From Fictibacillus solisalsi (GTDB lineage Bacteria > Bacillota > Bacilli > Bacillales > Fictibacillaceae), in NCBI RefSeq assembly GCF_900103485.1, contig NZ_FNHW01000001.1, positions 2,873,057 to 2,937,056 on the forward strand: 64,000 nucleotides of DNA. Direction: 5' to 3'. Position numbers and translations under genes: made by a program. Shown here piece after piece: positions 9,124-18,695 of the stretch (position 1 is its first letter; each line of letters begins with the position of its first letter). The notes below the pieces were generated by a model, which saw nothing but the letters and a program-made list of their open reading frames with translations, was not told the origin of the DNA and did not search any database.

Positions 9124-10749
9124 TTATTTAAGTTTCATAGTATATGATTTTGTGGACCAATGATTATTTGCTTCGTATACCGTTATATAGCTCGTGCCTG
9201 ATTTAAGCTTGGCAGACCACACTTCCCCCTTGCCAACCCCATTCCTATCCTGGATTTTTTCATAGGTAAGGCGTCCGTTCTTATCCATGCGGTTTACAGC
9301 AATGACTGGGTCTATTCCTTTAACGGCTGATACTTCAATTCTCACATTTTTTTCTTTAGATAACTTAAATTTGAACATATCGCCGTCAAACGGCAGATTA
9401 AAGCGGTCGGTATAGGATTTCCCAGGACTAACCAACTTGGCCTTGGAAGGCTTATCGGCCGCATCACCTGCTGTTGATGGCATTTTAACCTGCAAAGCCT
9501 TTGCAGCCTCCACTCGTCCATAACCATACAGATCGGAAAGACCAGCCGAATTTTTATACCTGTCTGGCGTAAACGCGGATTTCTCAAGCATATACTCGAT
9601 TTGCTGAGGCTTCAAAGACGGGTTCTTGCTTAATAAAAGTGAAGCTACGCCCGATACCATCGGTGCTGAAAATGAAGTACCCGACACGTCCTTGCTGCCA
9701 TACGTACCGTTCCTCTTGGTTGTCATAATCTCTGTTCCCGGTGCTGTCAAATCAAGCTGCGGTCCGCGGCTTGAAAAAGGAGCAATCACATCATTATACC
9801 GTGTAGCACCGACACTGATTACCTGTGGATATGCCGCAGGATAATTGACACCATACACCGGATGTTCATTTCCCGAGGCCGCAACCAGCGTAATCCCTTT
9901 ACTCACCGCCTCAAGAATGGCATCGTACTGGGCCTGGCTTGGTTCTCCTCCCCCAAAGCTCATGTTAATCACTTTGGCGCCATGATCTATCGCGTAATGA
10001 AGGCCGGCCACAATGCTTGAGCTTGGGAAGCTGACCTTGCCGCCGACACGGACAGGGAGAATCCTGACGTTGTTATTGATTCCGCTGATGCCCCTCTTGT
10101 TGTCAACCGTAGCTGCAATAATCCCCGACACTTCAGTTCCGTGCCCTACTGTGTCATCCGCTGTTTTAAAATGATTCACAAAATCCTTGCCTTTTAATAC
10201 CTTGCCTTTTAGATCAGGATGATCCGCATCTACCCCGGTATCCAAAACGGCAACAATAACCGGTTTCTGTCCGGCAGCCGGGTTGGCCAGATTTTTTGTC
10301 CAGTGAATCTTTTTCAGCGCCCACTGCCTGCTGTACAGCCGGTCGTTAGGGTCCCCTGAAACGGCTGTTTTTTGAGCAAGATAGTTCGGTTCTGCATAAT
10401 CAACTGCCGTGTCTTTCTGCACCTTGGCAAGTACCGTTTCGTAATCACGTTGAGCCGGAACAGCGAAAACCTGTATTCCTTCTTCCTTCAAGATGTCAGG
10501 TTCCGTAACAGATGCCAGCCCGTGGGAAGCAGGATTGAATTTTCTTGTTTTTTTTGTTTTCACGATCAGTTCTCTCTTGTTTATCCTGGCTAAATCGATG
10601 GCCGCTTTGGACTGATTAATCGTTTGTGTACTGAAATATATATTCTGTTGAGAAAGTCCGTTGTCCTTTGCATACACAGAGGTGCCAAACAGACCTGCCC
10701 CCATGATTCCTGCAGTTAAAACCGCGAGCGAACGTTTAAATGTTTTCAT
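9124..10749 (-). CDS. Secreted S8 subtilisin-like serine protease
   Basis: A 541-residue exported subtilase. Signal peptide about 1-27 (ends SVYA), propeptide to about 150 containing YETVLAKVQ and DYAEPNY as in fervidolysin-type prodomains, catalytic Asp170 (VAVLDTGVD), His203 (VGHGTEVSG), Asn294 (AASGN) and Ser359 (GTSFSAP). A single PPC-like beta domain follows (about 430-541). ATG 10749 is preceded by AGGAG at seven bases; the frame is open for a further 117 codons but that part is not protein-like. Monocistronic, next to the larger subtilase but only distantly similar to it. Confidence 0.94.
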   Translation of the reverse strand: MKTFKRSLAVLTAGIMGAGLFGTSVYAKDNGLSQQNIYFSTQTINQSKAAIDLARINKRELIVKTKKTRKFNPASHGLASVTEPDILKEEGIQVFAVPAQRDYETVLAKVQKDTAVDYAEPNYLAQKTAVSGDPNDRLYSRQWALKKIHWTKNLANPAAGQKPVIVAVLDTGVDADHPDLKGKVLKGKDFVNHFKTADDTVGHGTEVSGIIAATVDNKRGISGINNNVRILPVRVGGKVSFPSSSIVAGLHYAIDHGAKVINMSFGGGEPSQAQYDAILEAVSKGITLVAASGNEHPVYGVNYPAAYPQVISVGATRYNDVIAPFSSRGPQLDLTAPGTEIMTTKRNGTYGSKDVSGTSFSAPMVSGVASLLLSKNPSLKPQQIEYMLEKSAFTPDRYKNSAGLSDLYGYGRVEAAKALQVKMPSTAGDAADKPSKAKLVSPGKSYTDRFNLPFDGDMFKFKLSKEKNVRIEVSAVKGIDPVIAVNRMDKNGRLTYEKIQDRNGVGKGEVWSAKLKSGTSYITVYEANNHWSTKSYTMKLK

Positions 10750-10935
10750 GCTTTTTCTCCTATTTTTTGTCTGGTTATATTGGATTATTATATCACTTTT
10801 CTTTTCTAGTAAAATGAAATTTTTTAAAAATATTGGAAGTAGTCTTTGAGACATTATGTTACAAATAGACACAAATCGGGTATTGATTGGAAAGTTATTT
10901 TCATTATTTAAATAACAGCTGGGAGGGGAACAAAA

Positions 10936-11232
10936 ATGTTGAAGGTAATCGGTGTTTATAAAACCGAGCAGGAAGCGGTTGATCAGCGAAATGACATTAA
11001 AGCGGAACATGAAAACGGAACTTTTATCGTGGTTGGCCCCTATGAAACCATTGAAGAAAAACAAGATAATGAACAAATCATCCAGCATTTTTTGGACCAA
11101 TCCGACAACTCCTCTTTTTCACAAAATCTTTCCGGAAAAGAGCGCCTTGTGTTTCTCGGAGTTTCCCATGAAGAAGCTGAACATTATGGATCCCATTTGG
11201 AAACCGGAGAGTTTTTGTTATTGGAGGATTAA
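10936..11232 (+). CDS. YflT-like small general stress protein
   Basis: A 98-residue soluble acidic protein. The N-terminal beta strand MLKVIGVYKTEQEAVDQ and the C-terminal LGVSHEEAEHYGSHLETGEF segment fit the heat-induced stress protein YflT domain, in which a strand, two helices and an HEAxxY...GxxLL ending recur. Its role is unknown even in the family (stress association only). GGGAGGGG lies seven bases before the ATG. It is divergent from the subtilase and has its own terminator. The central third is poorly matched, so the family call is moderate. Confidence 0.6.
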   Translation: MLKVIGVYKTEQEAVDQRNDIKAEHENGTFIVVGPYETIEEKQDNEQIIQHFLDQSDNSSFSQNLSGKERLVFLGVSHEEAEHYGSHLETGEFLLLED

Positions 11233-11250
11233 CAAGAATTTTTTAATTTA

Positions 11251-11282
11251 AAAAGGCATTCTGCCATTGCAGAATGCCTTTT
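11251..11282. terminator. Bidirectional terminator
   Basis: AAAAGGCATTCTGC and GCAGAATGCCTTTT form a perfect 14-base stem over a CATT loop between the convergent YflT-like and DUF975 genes. Confidence 0.94.
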
Positions 11283-11287
11283 ATACG

Positions 11288-11950
11288 TTATTCGTTTATC
11301 CCGTCACCGGCTTTGGCCTGGCGGATTTCATTATAGAACTCAGCAGAAGATGCCGTCATATAAGGTGTCAGCCAGAGAAACCCAAGTCCAAAGGTGATCA
11401 CCGCCAAAATGATCCAGCCAATAAAGCTGAGCTGAAGAAGGAAGAACTTCCATTTATAACCGTTCATCAGCCGGCGGCTTTCTGTAATCGCATGTAAAAT
11501 TGGCAGATCCGGATTGTCCTTTAGCACATAATAGGTTTGTGAATAGGCCAGCCCTTTGATTATGCCAGGCACAATTAAAAGCACGGTCCATAGTGCTGTA
11601 AACAGCCAAATCAGGATGGTCGTTCCTATCAGTTTTAAATAGGTTCCGATGACTGCAAAAGGACGGAACATGCTTTTGACGCTTTGCGGCTCCCTCCGGA
11701 TCAGGCTCAGAAACACCCAGTTATAGCCGATCACCGCAGGATAAAGAATGAGTCCCACAATGAGGGAAGTAACATCCCCTTCATAAGTATCACCTAAATA
11801 ATAATTGGACCAGCCCCCACTTGCATATACACTAAGCAGTTCCGGAATAACAAACGTAAAAATCCCCAAAATAACTGTTAACAGGACTGCCAATCCCCAT
11901 TTGTTTCCCAGCGCAATCCGTGCTTCTTTTTTTATCTCTCTAAGTCTCAT
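11288..11950 (-). CDS. DUF975 family membrane protein
   Basis: A 220-residue polytopic membrane protein. It begins MRLREIKKEARIALGNKW, the conserved amphipathic start of DUF975, followed by about six transmembrane segments with the ILYPAVIGYNWVFLSLIRRE and PGIIKGLAYSQTYYVL blocks typical of that family. The function is not known. ATG 11950 is chosen over an ATG 12 codons upstream because the DUF975 signature begins exactly there and AAAGGTGA precedes it. Its start lies 7 bases after the stop of the alpha/beta hydrolase gene, so the two form an operon. Confidence 0.85.
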   Translation of the reverse strand: MRLREIKKEARIALGNKWGLAVLLTVILGIFTFVIPELLSVYASGGWSNYYLGDTYEGDVTSLIVGLILYPAVIGYNWVFLSLIRREPQSVKSMFRPFAVIGTYLKLIGTTILIWLFTALWTVLLIVPGIIKGLAYSQTYYVLKDNPDLPILHAITESRRLMNGYKWKFFLLQLSFIGWIILAVITFGLGFLWLTPYMTASSAEFYNEIRQAKAGDGINE

Positions 11951-11957
11951 GCAGCAT

Positions 11958-12800
11958 TCACCTTTCTGTTTTTCTTTGACCTTCAAGTACTGCTTTATTT
12001 GCCCGGTTTAACCAATCGTCCACGAGTGCATGAAACACGGCGGGCTGTTCAATCTGCAGATTATGCCCCGCTCTGTCCAGTATGGCAAAAGAGGCTCTCG
12101 GGAATTGGTCCAGAATGTCCCAATGGTCTTTATACCCTACAACCGCATCCTGTCGTCCGGTTAAGAATAATGCAGGCTTTACAAAGGGCTCTGGTAGATC
12201 AATGGGGAAAGAAAGGGCGTAATTTTGCTGGATTTTTTCCAAAAACGCAGAATCAGCCATCTGGATTCCAGGAGTAATCTCCTTTCTCATCCGATCCAGC
12301 GTATATTGATCCTGTACAACCGCTATAGAAGCAAATTCCAGCTCTTCTTCCTCAGAAAGCGATGCAATCAGTTCGTCATCTCTTTTCAAAACCGTATGCT
12401 CAGGCAGGATCCGTTTCTCATGCTCCGCATATATCGGCGAGCATATGGTCAACAGGCCATCCACCCTCTCACCAATTTTAGCCACGATTCCTCTTGCCAG
12501 GTAGCCTCCATAGGATTCTCCGGCGAGCAAAAACGATTGTTTCGGAAGAATGGCATCAATAAAGCGCAGCACAGCATCGAGCATATCATCCGTTCCTTTT
12601 ATCCATTCTTCACCTTTGGTACGGCCCATTCCCGGCAAATCCAGATAAATCCGCTCATAGCCTTCTCTGCCTGCAAATACCGGCTCCATGCAGCCTGCCA
12701 TCAAACGATAATCGGGAGTAAACCCGTGAATCATAACGACCGGCTTCCCTTTTCCGTATCTTTCATAATGGACTTGAATATCTCCCAAGTCACAGAACAT
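11958..12800 (-). CDS. Alpha/beta hydrolase
   Basis: A 280-residue cytosolic alpha/beta-fold hydrolase. The oxyanion-hole motif VVMIHGFTPD (about 20-29), nucleophile elbow AGESYGGY (Ser about 96), acid in TGRQDAVVGY and His in DRAGHNLQIEQP are all present in order, so the triad is intact. Substrate is not predictable; the layout resembles lipase/haloperoxidase-type hydrolases of 260-290 residues. ATG 12800 is preceded by GCGAGG. First gene of an operon with the DUF975 membrane protein. Confidence 0.9.
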   Translation of the reverse strand: MFCDLGDIQVHYERYGKGKPVVMIHGFTPDYRLMAGCMEPVFAGREGYERIYLDLPGMGRTKGEEWIKGTDDMLDAVLRFIDAILPKQSFLLAGESYGGYLARGIVAKIGERVDGLLTICSPIYAEHEKRILPEHTVLKRDDELIASLSEEEELEFASIAVVQDQYTLDRMRKEITPGIQMADSAFLEKIQQNYALSFPIDLPEPFVKPALFLTGRQDAVVGYKDHWDILDQFPRASFAILDRAGHNLQIEQPAVFHALVDDWLNRANKAVLEGQRKTER

Positions 12801-12971
12801 ACAACCTCGCCTGCCTTTTTAGAAATCGTACTTTTTCATACAACACTCTTATATTACCATTAAGATGGAAGAAAAGGCGTTTATTCTTTCAATCGCGAAT
12901 ACCTAAACAATAGCAAAAAAGGTTAAGAATTGTTGATTGGCATCTTTTAAGATAGAGATAAGGGGGCAGTC

Positions 12972-13853
12972 ATGATGGATTATGGCAAAAGCATACAAGA
13001 CACCATTGATTATATTGAAGAAAATTTGGAGGAACCCATGACCTTGCCAGTCCTGGCAAACATCGCATGTTTTTCGCCTTTTCACTTCCATCGGGTTTTT
13101 TTGATGCACGTTGGGTACCCGGTTATGGAATATATCCGGAAAAGAAGGCTGGCTCATGGTGCTGAACTGCTTGTTCATTCCCGGCAAAAAATTGTAGACA
13201 TTGCATTTTCTTGCGGGTTTTCCTCGCATGAATCCTTCAACCGTGCATTTAAAAAGCAGTTCAACGTAACACCGACGCAGTTTCGCAGAGCAAAGCCTCA
13301 TACCTTCACACTGCCTCAAAAGGCAGCCCTCACCAATCAACCCATAATAGGAGGACCGTTTATGCACCCAAAAATCATGGTAAAACCCGCATTCAGCGTG
13401 CTCGGCTACGAGCTGAAAACAACCAGTGAGGAAGGGAGAAACTTAAGGGAAATACCTGTATTCTGGCAGGAATATCTCAAGAATCCGCAAATGAGAAAAT
13501 CGATACCCAACAAAAAAGACCCCTCCGTGGAGCTTGGCATTTGCACAAATTTCAACCCGGAGAACGGAACCTTCAGCTACTTGATCTGTTCAGAAGTAAC
13601 GGCCTCAGAAAGTGTTCCTTCTGATCTGGTTCTAATGCATATTCCCGAAACCAAGTTTGCGGTGTTCACCACCCCGAGTGTTCCGAATGATGAGTTTTCC
13701 AACAGCATCCAGGCGACCTGGCAGTATGTCTTTAAAGAATGGTTTCCCTCTTCGGGCTACGAACATGCTGGAGGTCTGGAAATTGAATGGTATGACGAAC
13801 GAAGCGCAAACCCGGATTCCATGCAGATGGATATCCTAATCCCCATTAAATAA
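12972..13853 (+). CDS. AraC-family regulator with GyrI-like effector domain
   Basis: A 293-residue regulator. The DNA-binding domain is N-terminal (about 5-105) with both helix-turn-helix units: MTLPVLANIACFSPFHFHRVF and IVDIAFSCGFSSHESFNRAFKKQFNVTPTQFR each fit the AraC pattern. Residues about 135-293 form a GyrI-like small-molecule-binding domain (ending in the EIEWYDERS and MDILIPIK strands), as in Rob/BmrR-type multidrug sensors. A ligand-responsive activator of detoxification genes is the usual role; the target is not evident here. GGGGGCAGTC precedes two adjacent ATGs (12972, 12975). Confidence 0.9.
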   Translation: MMDYGKSIQDTIDYIEENLEEPMTLPVLANIACFSPFHFHRVFLMHVGYPVMEYIRKRRLAHGAELLVHSRQKIVDIAFSCGFSSHESFNRAFKKQFNVTPTQFRRAKPHTFTLPQKAALTNQPIIGGPFMHPKIMVKPAFSVLGYELKTTSEEGRNLREIPVFWQEYLKNPQMRKSIPNKKDPSVELGICTNFNPENGTFSYLICSEVTASESVPSDLVLMHIPETKFAVFTTPSVPNDEFSNSIQATWQYVFKEWFPSSGYEHAGGLEIEWYDERSANPDSMQMDILIPIK

Positions 13854-13863
13854 CAGGAAAAGA

Positions 13864-13897
13864 GACGGCAGGTTCTTTTAAGCGCTGCCGTCTTTTC
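13864..13897 (+). terminator. Terminator of the AraC-type regulator
   Basis: GACGGCAG and CTGCCGTC pair over a 13-base loop, followed by TTTTCT, ten bases past the stop codon. Confidence 0.85.
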
Positions 13898-14017
13898 TGT
13901 AAAGGTTTTATAAAAATTCTATAAAGCATTGTTAAGATTGGCAGATTCCATTGCTCCCTCATCTTCTTCATTGGTATGGTGATGGTGACCTGTTTTAGTA
14001 AAAAGGGGGAGAAACCC

Positions 14018-15049
14018 GTGATTAAAGAATGGAACCTTTTGCGAACCATCGCCTGTTTGAGCATTATTTTCCTGCACAGCACCTCCCAAACTGCAGTCTC
14101 GGTTGGAGGTTATCCGGCATCAGAAGCATACAGCGTTCTTCGTGTAGCGCTATGCTATGCCACCCCTACCTTTGTCATCTTATCCGAGATTATTCTGGCG
14201 AACCGGTACCCGGATGAGCTTCCAAAAAACTTCTGGAAAAAGCGGCTGAAATGGATACTCGCTCCGTTTCTAGCATTTGCAGTGATCGACGCCCTTGTGA
14301 GCTATCACCTGAATCCGGCTGTTGATATCGGATTGATGATTCAAAAGAACCTTCTGGGAAATTACGAAGGATATTTTGTCCTTATTATTTTTCAGTTTTA
14401 CGCCCTGCATTTTTTGGTGACTAAGTATAAGATCCCGGTCTCCTGGCTGCTTCCTGTCAGTTTGATTGTAATGAGCCTTCACTTTCAATTCATGGAGGGA
14501 TCACACCAACGCATCAAAGAAAATCTGTCGTATTTAAAAGTGCCTTTTACCGCCTGGTTTGCTTATTTTGCCGTAGCCTACGCGATTGGCAAGCATTATA
14601 AAAAAGTCGCAGCAAAGCTCCAGCAATACCGGTACCTGACGATTGCCGGTGTAGGGTTAAGTCTGGCTCTTGTTTATATCTTTTTCAAAGCGGGATATAC
14701 AGGAGTAGGCTCCAAACGCATTGACTTGTTTCCGCTGACGGTGGCTATCAGCCTGTTTATTCTGGCCTGGGGTCAGCTTTTGCCAGGAAGCCGAGTAATT
14801 AATCTCATCAGCAATTACTCCTTTGGCATTTACCTGGTTCATTGGCAAGTGCAGCGGTACCTCGCTTCCTATACGGCTCAACTATTCGAACAAACCTATC
14901 TTCAGGTATTTTCACTCTTTTTCATTACTCTTATTCTTTCCATGGGCATCATTAAACTGGTTTCCCTGCTGCCAGGAGGAGCCTATCTTGTCGGCAATAT
15001 CCGGCGAAAAAGCAAAACAGTGTCCGCTCCGCTTCCCAAAACCGCATAA
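14018..15049 (+). CDS. Acyltransferase family 3 membrane protein
   Basis: A 343-residue polytopic O-acyltransferase. IKEWNLLRTIACLSIIFLHS at the start matches the conserved REIxxLRxIAxxxVVxxH box of Acyl_transf_3 with its catalytic-type His; ten hydrophobic helices follow and the C-terminus is short and basic. It lacks a fused SGNH domain, so it resembles IcaC/YiaH-type single-domain proteins rather than OatA. The start is GTG 14018 behind AAAAGGGGGAGA; the open frame begins 14 codons earlier without ribosome binding site. Convergent with the LtaS-family gene, so modification of an envelope polymer is possible but unproven. Confidence 0.85.
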   Translation: MIKEWNLLRTIACLSIIFLHSTSQTAVSVGGYPASEAYSVLRVALCYATPTFVILSEIILANRYPDELPKNFWKKRLKWILAPFLAFAVIDALVSYHLNPAVDIGLMIQKNLLGNYEGYFVLIIFQFYALHFLVTKYKIPVSWLLPVSLIVMSLHFQFMEGSHQRIKENLSYLKVPFTAWFAYFAVAYAIGKHYKKVAAKLQQYRYLTIAGVGLSLALVYIFFKAGYTGVGSKRIDLFPLTVAISLFILAWGQLLPGSRVINLISNYSFGIYLVHWQVQRYLASYTAQLFEQTYLQVFSLFFITLILSMGIIKLVSLLPGGAYLVGNIRRKSKTVSAPLPKTA

Positions 15050-15052
15050 ATC

Positions 15053-15085
15053 AAAAAAAGCATTGCCACAAAGGCAATGCTTTTT
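15053..15085. terminator. Bidirectional terminator
   Basis: GCATTGCC and GGCAATGC pair over ACAAA with A7 before and T5 after, between convergent acyltransferase and LtaS-family genes. Confidence 0.94.
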
Positions 15086-15089
15086 CCAA

Positions 15090-17102
15090 TTATTGCTGTT
15101 CTTGTTTCTGTTCAGAAGCAGAAGTGTCTTCCTGCTTTGGCTGATCTTCTGACTTCGTTTTACTGCTGTCCTGGTCTCGGTTATTGTAATCATACTTCGA
15201 ACGATCCACCGGCTTAAAGTCACGTGGTGTGTAGAATCGAAGCAAGTCACCATAAACGACTTTGTCAGACAGTTGAAGCGCATTTTCAGTATATTCCTGT
15301 TCTTTTTGAATTTCTTTATCTTTTTTCACGGGTTCTCCCGTTTTACTGTCAAAGTATTTGCCGTTGATGGCTGTAACCTTCGGACTCACAAAGCTTCCGT
15401 TACGGAAAGGAACAACCTGTTGATGCTGTTTGGACATTAAGTCAGTACCAAACTGAACATACTCTTTTGTATCAATTCCCAGCAGGTGAAGCAGTGTTGG
15501 AAGAAGGTCAATTTGTCCGCCATATTGATGCTGTACGCCACCCTTCATGCCGGGAACATGAATCATTAACGGCACACGCTGCAGCTGGGCATTGTCATAT
15601 GGCGTAATCTCTTCTTTGTTCAATACTTTTGCCATTGCTTCGTTATGATTTTCAGAGATACCATAATGGTCACCATACATGACAATGACAGAGTTGTCAT
15701 AAAGACCGGAAGCCTTTAGTTGATCAATAAAGCTCTTTACACCTTCATCCAGGTAACGTGCGGTCTGGAAGTAGCGGTCAACAGATCCGTCACCTGTATC
15801 ATCAGGTCCAATGGACGCTTCTTTTTCATCGATCGGATAAGGGAAGTGGTTTGACAATGTAATGAACTTGGTATAAAACGGCTGCTTCAATGTTTTTAGC
15901 ATTGGAATAGATTCTTCAAAGAATGGTTTATCCTTAAGTCCGTAGTTAACCACATCTTCATCATTCATATCATAATGGCTGGCATCAAAAAACTTATCAT
16001 AGCCAAATGATTTATATGTTTCATCCCTGTTCCAGAATGTTTTGTAATTCCCGTGGAATACCGCAGAAGTATATCCTTTTTGCCCTAAGATGGCAGGGGC
16101 AGCCTGGAATGTGTTATTTCCATTTGTGGTAAATACAGAACCTTGCGGAAGACCATAAATGGAGTTTTCAAGCATAAATTCTGCATCCGATGTTTTACCT
16201 TGTCCGGTTTGGTGGAAAAAGTTATCAAAGTACAATGTATTCTTATCTTTTGTAAATGAATTTAGATACGGTGTAACTTCCTGGCCGTTCAATTTATAAT
16301 TGATCAGGAAATTCTGGAATGACTCCAGGTGGATGTAAATCACGTTCATGCCTTTGGCTTTACCGAAGTATTTAGGGTCTGGCTTGGCATAATTTGCATC
16401 TTTATAATTCAATACGTCTCCCATATCACTGGAGTCCGCAGATGCTTTTTGAGCTGAAATACGCATGCTCTGGATTGCATCATAAATAACATAATTGTAT
16501 GTTCCCAAGTATTTAACCAGGTAGTTGCGGTCAAATGTTCTTGTCAGCAGCTGAGGACGGTCGGTTTCCGCAAGCCCAATATTAATGACAAGCAACGCAA
16601 TCGCCGATACAAGCACGACTTGAACCTTGCGGCGGGCCATGCGTACAGGTTCGGGTTTGATAAACTTTGCGAACAGCAGGACTGCCAAAATGATCGTGTC
16701 GATGAAATAAAGCGGATCATACGGCTTAAGCAGTTCCCAGATGCTGCCGCCAAGGTCACCAAAGTTTTTCGTTTGGGTAAGTGTCGGCATCGTAATAAAA
16801 TCATTAAAGAACCGATAGTACACAATATTTGCATATAAAACAAAGGAAAGGAAGAAATTAAGTACAATCGTCCATATATACGCTCTCCTGCCTTTTGCAA
16901 AAAGCGCTAATCCAAAAAAGAAAATGGCTGAACTGATCGGATTGATCAGCAGCAAAAATTTCTGCATTTTATTTTCTATACCAAGATTAAATTCAACAAG
17001 ATAGCCTGTATACGTTTTTAGCCAAAAAAGAACAACAGCCAAAAGGAAAAAACCAATATGTTTCTGAACAACATTTTGGCCAGCTTTTAAAATACCCTTC
17101 AA
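15090..17102 (-). CDS. ltaS: LtaS-family lipoteichoic acid synthase
   Basis: A 670-residue membrane enzyme that transfers glycerol phosphate from phosphatidylglycerol to build polyglycerol-phosphate lipoteichoic acid. Five N-terminal transmembrane helices (to about 185) precede a linker with a signal-peptidase-like site (AQKASAD) and an extracellular sulfatase-fold domain. Catalytic Thr lies in GQGKTSDAEF; metal ligands in HLES, FHGN and MYGDHYG are present. TTG 17102 after GAGGTG is preferred; an ATG 11 codons upstream (17135) lacks a good ribosome site. The tail is a charged Lys/Glu/Gln stretch. Bacilli carry several LtaS paralogues; which one this is cannot be told. Confidence 0.92.
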   Translation of the reverse strand: MKGILKAGQNVVQKHIGFFLLAVVLFWLKTYTGYLVEFNLGIENKMQKFLLLINPISSAIFFFGLALFAKGRRAYIWTIVLNFFLSFVLYANIVYYRFFNDFITMPTLTQTKNFGDLGGSIWELLKPYDPLYFIDTIILAVLLFAKFIKPEPVRMARRKVQVVLVSAIALLVINIGLAETDRPQLLTRTFDRNYLVKYLGTYNYVIYDAIQSMRISAQKASADSSDMGDVLNYKDANYAKPDPKYFGKAKGMNVIYIHLESFQNFLINYKLNGQEVTPYLNSFTKDKNTLYFDNFFHQTGQGKTSDAEFMLENSIYGLPQGSVFTTNGNNTFQAAPAILGQKGYTSAVFHGNYKTFWNRDETYKSFGYDKFFDASHYDMNDEDVVNYGLKDKPFFEESIPMLKTLKQPFYTKFITLSNHFPYPIDEKEASIGPDDTGDGSVDRYFQTARYLDEGVKSFIDQLKASGLYDNSVIVMYGDHYGISENHNEAMAKVLNKEEITPYDNAQLQRVPLMIHVPGMKGGVQHQYGGQIDLLPTLLHLLGIDTKEYVQFGTDLMSKQHQQVVPFRNGSFVSPKVTAINGKYFDSKTGEPVKKDKEIQKEQEYTENALQLSDKVVYGDLLRFYTPRDFKPVDRSKYDYNNRDQDSSKTKSEDQPKQEDTSASEQKQEQQ

Positions 17103-17303
17103 TTCTTTCACCTCTTCTAGTACCTCTATAAACATTAGGGTCTTCTTAGATTGTTTGTTGGAGCAGTGTTTAATCGCACCTGTAAATTTTAGTCTATTTT
17201 ATTATAAATAGCAAAAGTGAAAATATGATGAAAAGCAAAGATTTAATTTTATTTTTGTTTATTTTTTCTTAAAAAAGCACCGTTTAGCCGTCCTTTTCGT
17301 TTA

Positions 17304-18695
17304 TTATTGCGGAATTTTAATTGTAAAAACGCTTCCTTTACCTCGCTTGTCCCCAACATGGATCCATCCTCCATGTGAATCGACAATCCACTTGGCGATC
17401 GCAAGGCCCAGACCATGCCCCCCGAATTGTTTTGAGCGGGATTTGTCTGTTCTGTAAAACCGTTCAAAAATATGAGCGCGTTCTTCCGGCTGTATCCCTA
17501 TACCCTCATCTTCAACCGAAATAACAAGAAACTTTAATTTTTCTTTACGTTCCATTTTTGAATCCAGTCGGACTTCCGCTTCTTCCGGTGAATACTTTAT
17601 GGCGTTTTCAAGCAGGATATAAAGCAGTTGGTCAAGCCGTTCCCGGTTACCGTATACAAACAGACGGTCCTCCACGTTCATCTTTAATGTTATACGCTTT
17701 TCGCCGGCAAGAGTTTCAATGGATTTTGTGACCTTTTCCGACAGCTCTTGAAAATCAAATACCTCTTTTATCAATTCGGTATTTTCCGCATCCGAACGGG
17801 CAAGCGTAAGCAAATCTCCGACAAGCTTGATCATGCGCTTTACTTCATACTTCATATTGGAAAGAACAGAATGTGAAAATTCATCTTCGTTTAATTTCTT
17901 CTCCATTTCCAATGCATTGATGGAAGAAAGCAAAACACTCAAAGGCGTCCTGAGCTCGTGAGAGGCATCCGCCGCAAATTGGCGCTGTTTCATATAAGAA
18001 CGGGAAATGGGAGACATCGCTCTTCTGGACATAAAATAGCTGGTAAAAAAAGCAACAAAAGCAAAAACAACAAGTAATACAGCAAAAATATTTAAAAGAC
18101 GGTCAAACAATTCCACCCGGTTGGAAATACTTTTACCTACATATAAAATACCTATGAACTCATTGCCCTTGTAGATTTTTCTTCCAGCCATCATCAAGTC
18201 GATATGCCGGTTGTTCGGGCTTTCTTCCCAGGGCACATAATAAGTAACATTCAATTTCTCGTATTTAATCTCATTCGGATCAGGGTTCCATCCCTCAAGC
18301 TTTCGGTAAAGCTTCGGACGCAGCTTGTGATAGAGTTCATCCCCCGTCAAAAGCTTCCCTTTTGCATCCACCACATAATAGAAAAACTGTTCATCCGACA
18401 GCATGACAAAATTCTGAATGGAGGGTTTTTTTCCCTTTATCAGTTTTTCCTTAATGACGGTAACTTCTTGATCCACAAGTTTCTTCAACTGGGTCTCCTG
18501 GCTGTTGACGATCACCCCGTACATTAGAAAATATACAATCACCATAAAGAGGATCAAAAACAGCATAAGGATTCCCGTATAAATCATGGTCAGCCTCCAT
18601 TGTGTCCGGCTGATCAAATTCAAATTCCTTAAGGGGTTCCAGCGGGCTATGAATTTAGTTTTCAAGACGATACCCCACCCCGCGCACGCTTTCAA
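17304..18695 (-). CDS. Two-component sensor histidine kinase
   Basis: A membrane kinase of up to 463 residues. Two transmembrane helices (about 36-60 and 198-222) bracket an extracytoplasmic domain containing YYVVDAKGKLL and IGILYVGKSIS, which resembles a PAS-like fold. H-box DASHELRTPLSVL (phospho-His246), N-box LLENAIKYSP, and G-boxes EDEGIGIQ and GHGLGLAIAK are complete. The exact start is uncertain: TTG 18695 is preceded by AAAGGA, and a TTG at 18665 is an alternative. The frame overlaps the response regulator stop by about 40 bases, so the two are translationally linked. The stimulus is unknown. Confidence 0.92.
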   Translation of the reverse strand: MKACAGWGIVLKTKFIARWNPLRNLNLISRTQWRLTMIYTGILMLFLILFMVIVYFLMYGVIVNSQETQLKKLVDQEVTVIKEKLIKGKKPSIQNFVMLSDEQFFYYVVDAKGKLLTGDELYHKLRPKLYRKLEGWNPDPNEIKYEKLNVTYYVPWEESPNNRHIDLMMAGRKIYKGNEFIGILYVGKSISNRVELFDRLLNIFAVLLVVFAFVAFFTSYFMSRRAMSPISRSYMKQRQFAADASHELRTPLSVLLSSINALEMEKKLNEDEFSHSVLSNMKYEVKRMIKLVGDLLTLARSDAENTELIKEVFDFQELSEKVTKSIETLAGEKRITLKMNVEDRLFVYGNRERLDQLLYILLENAIKYSPEEAEVRLDSKMERKEKLKFLVISVEDEGIGIQPEERAHIFERFYRTDKSRSKQFGGHGLGLAIAKWIVDSHGGWIHVGDKRGKGSVFTIKIPQ

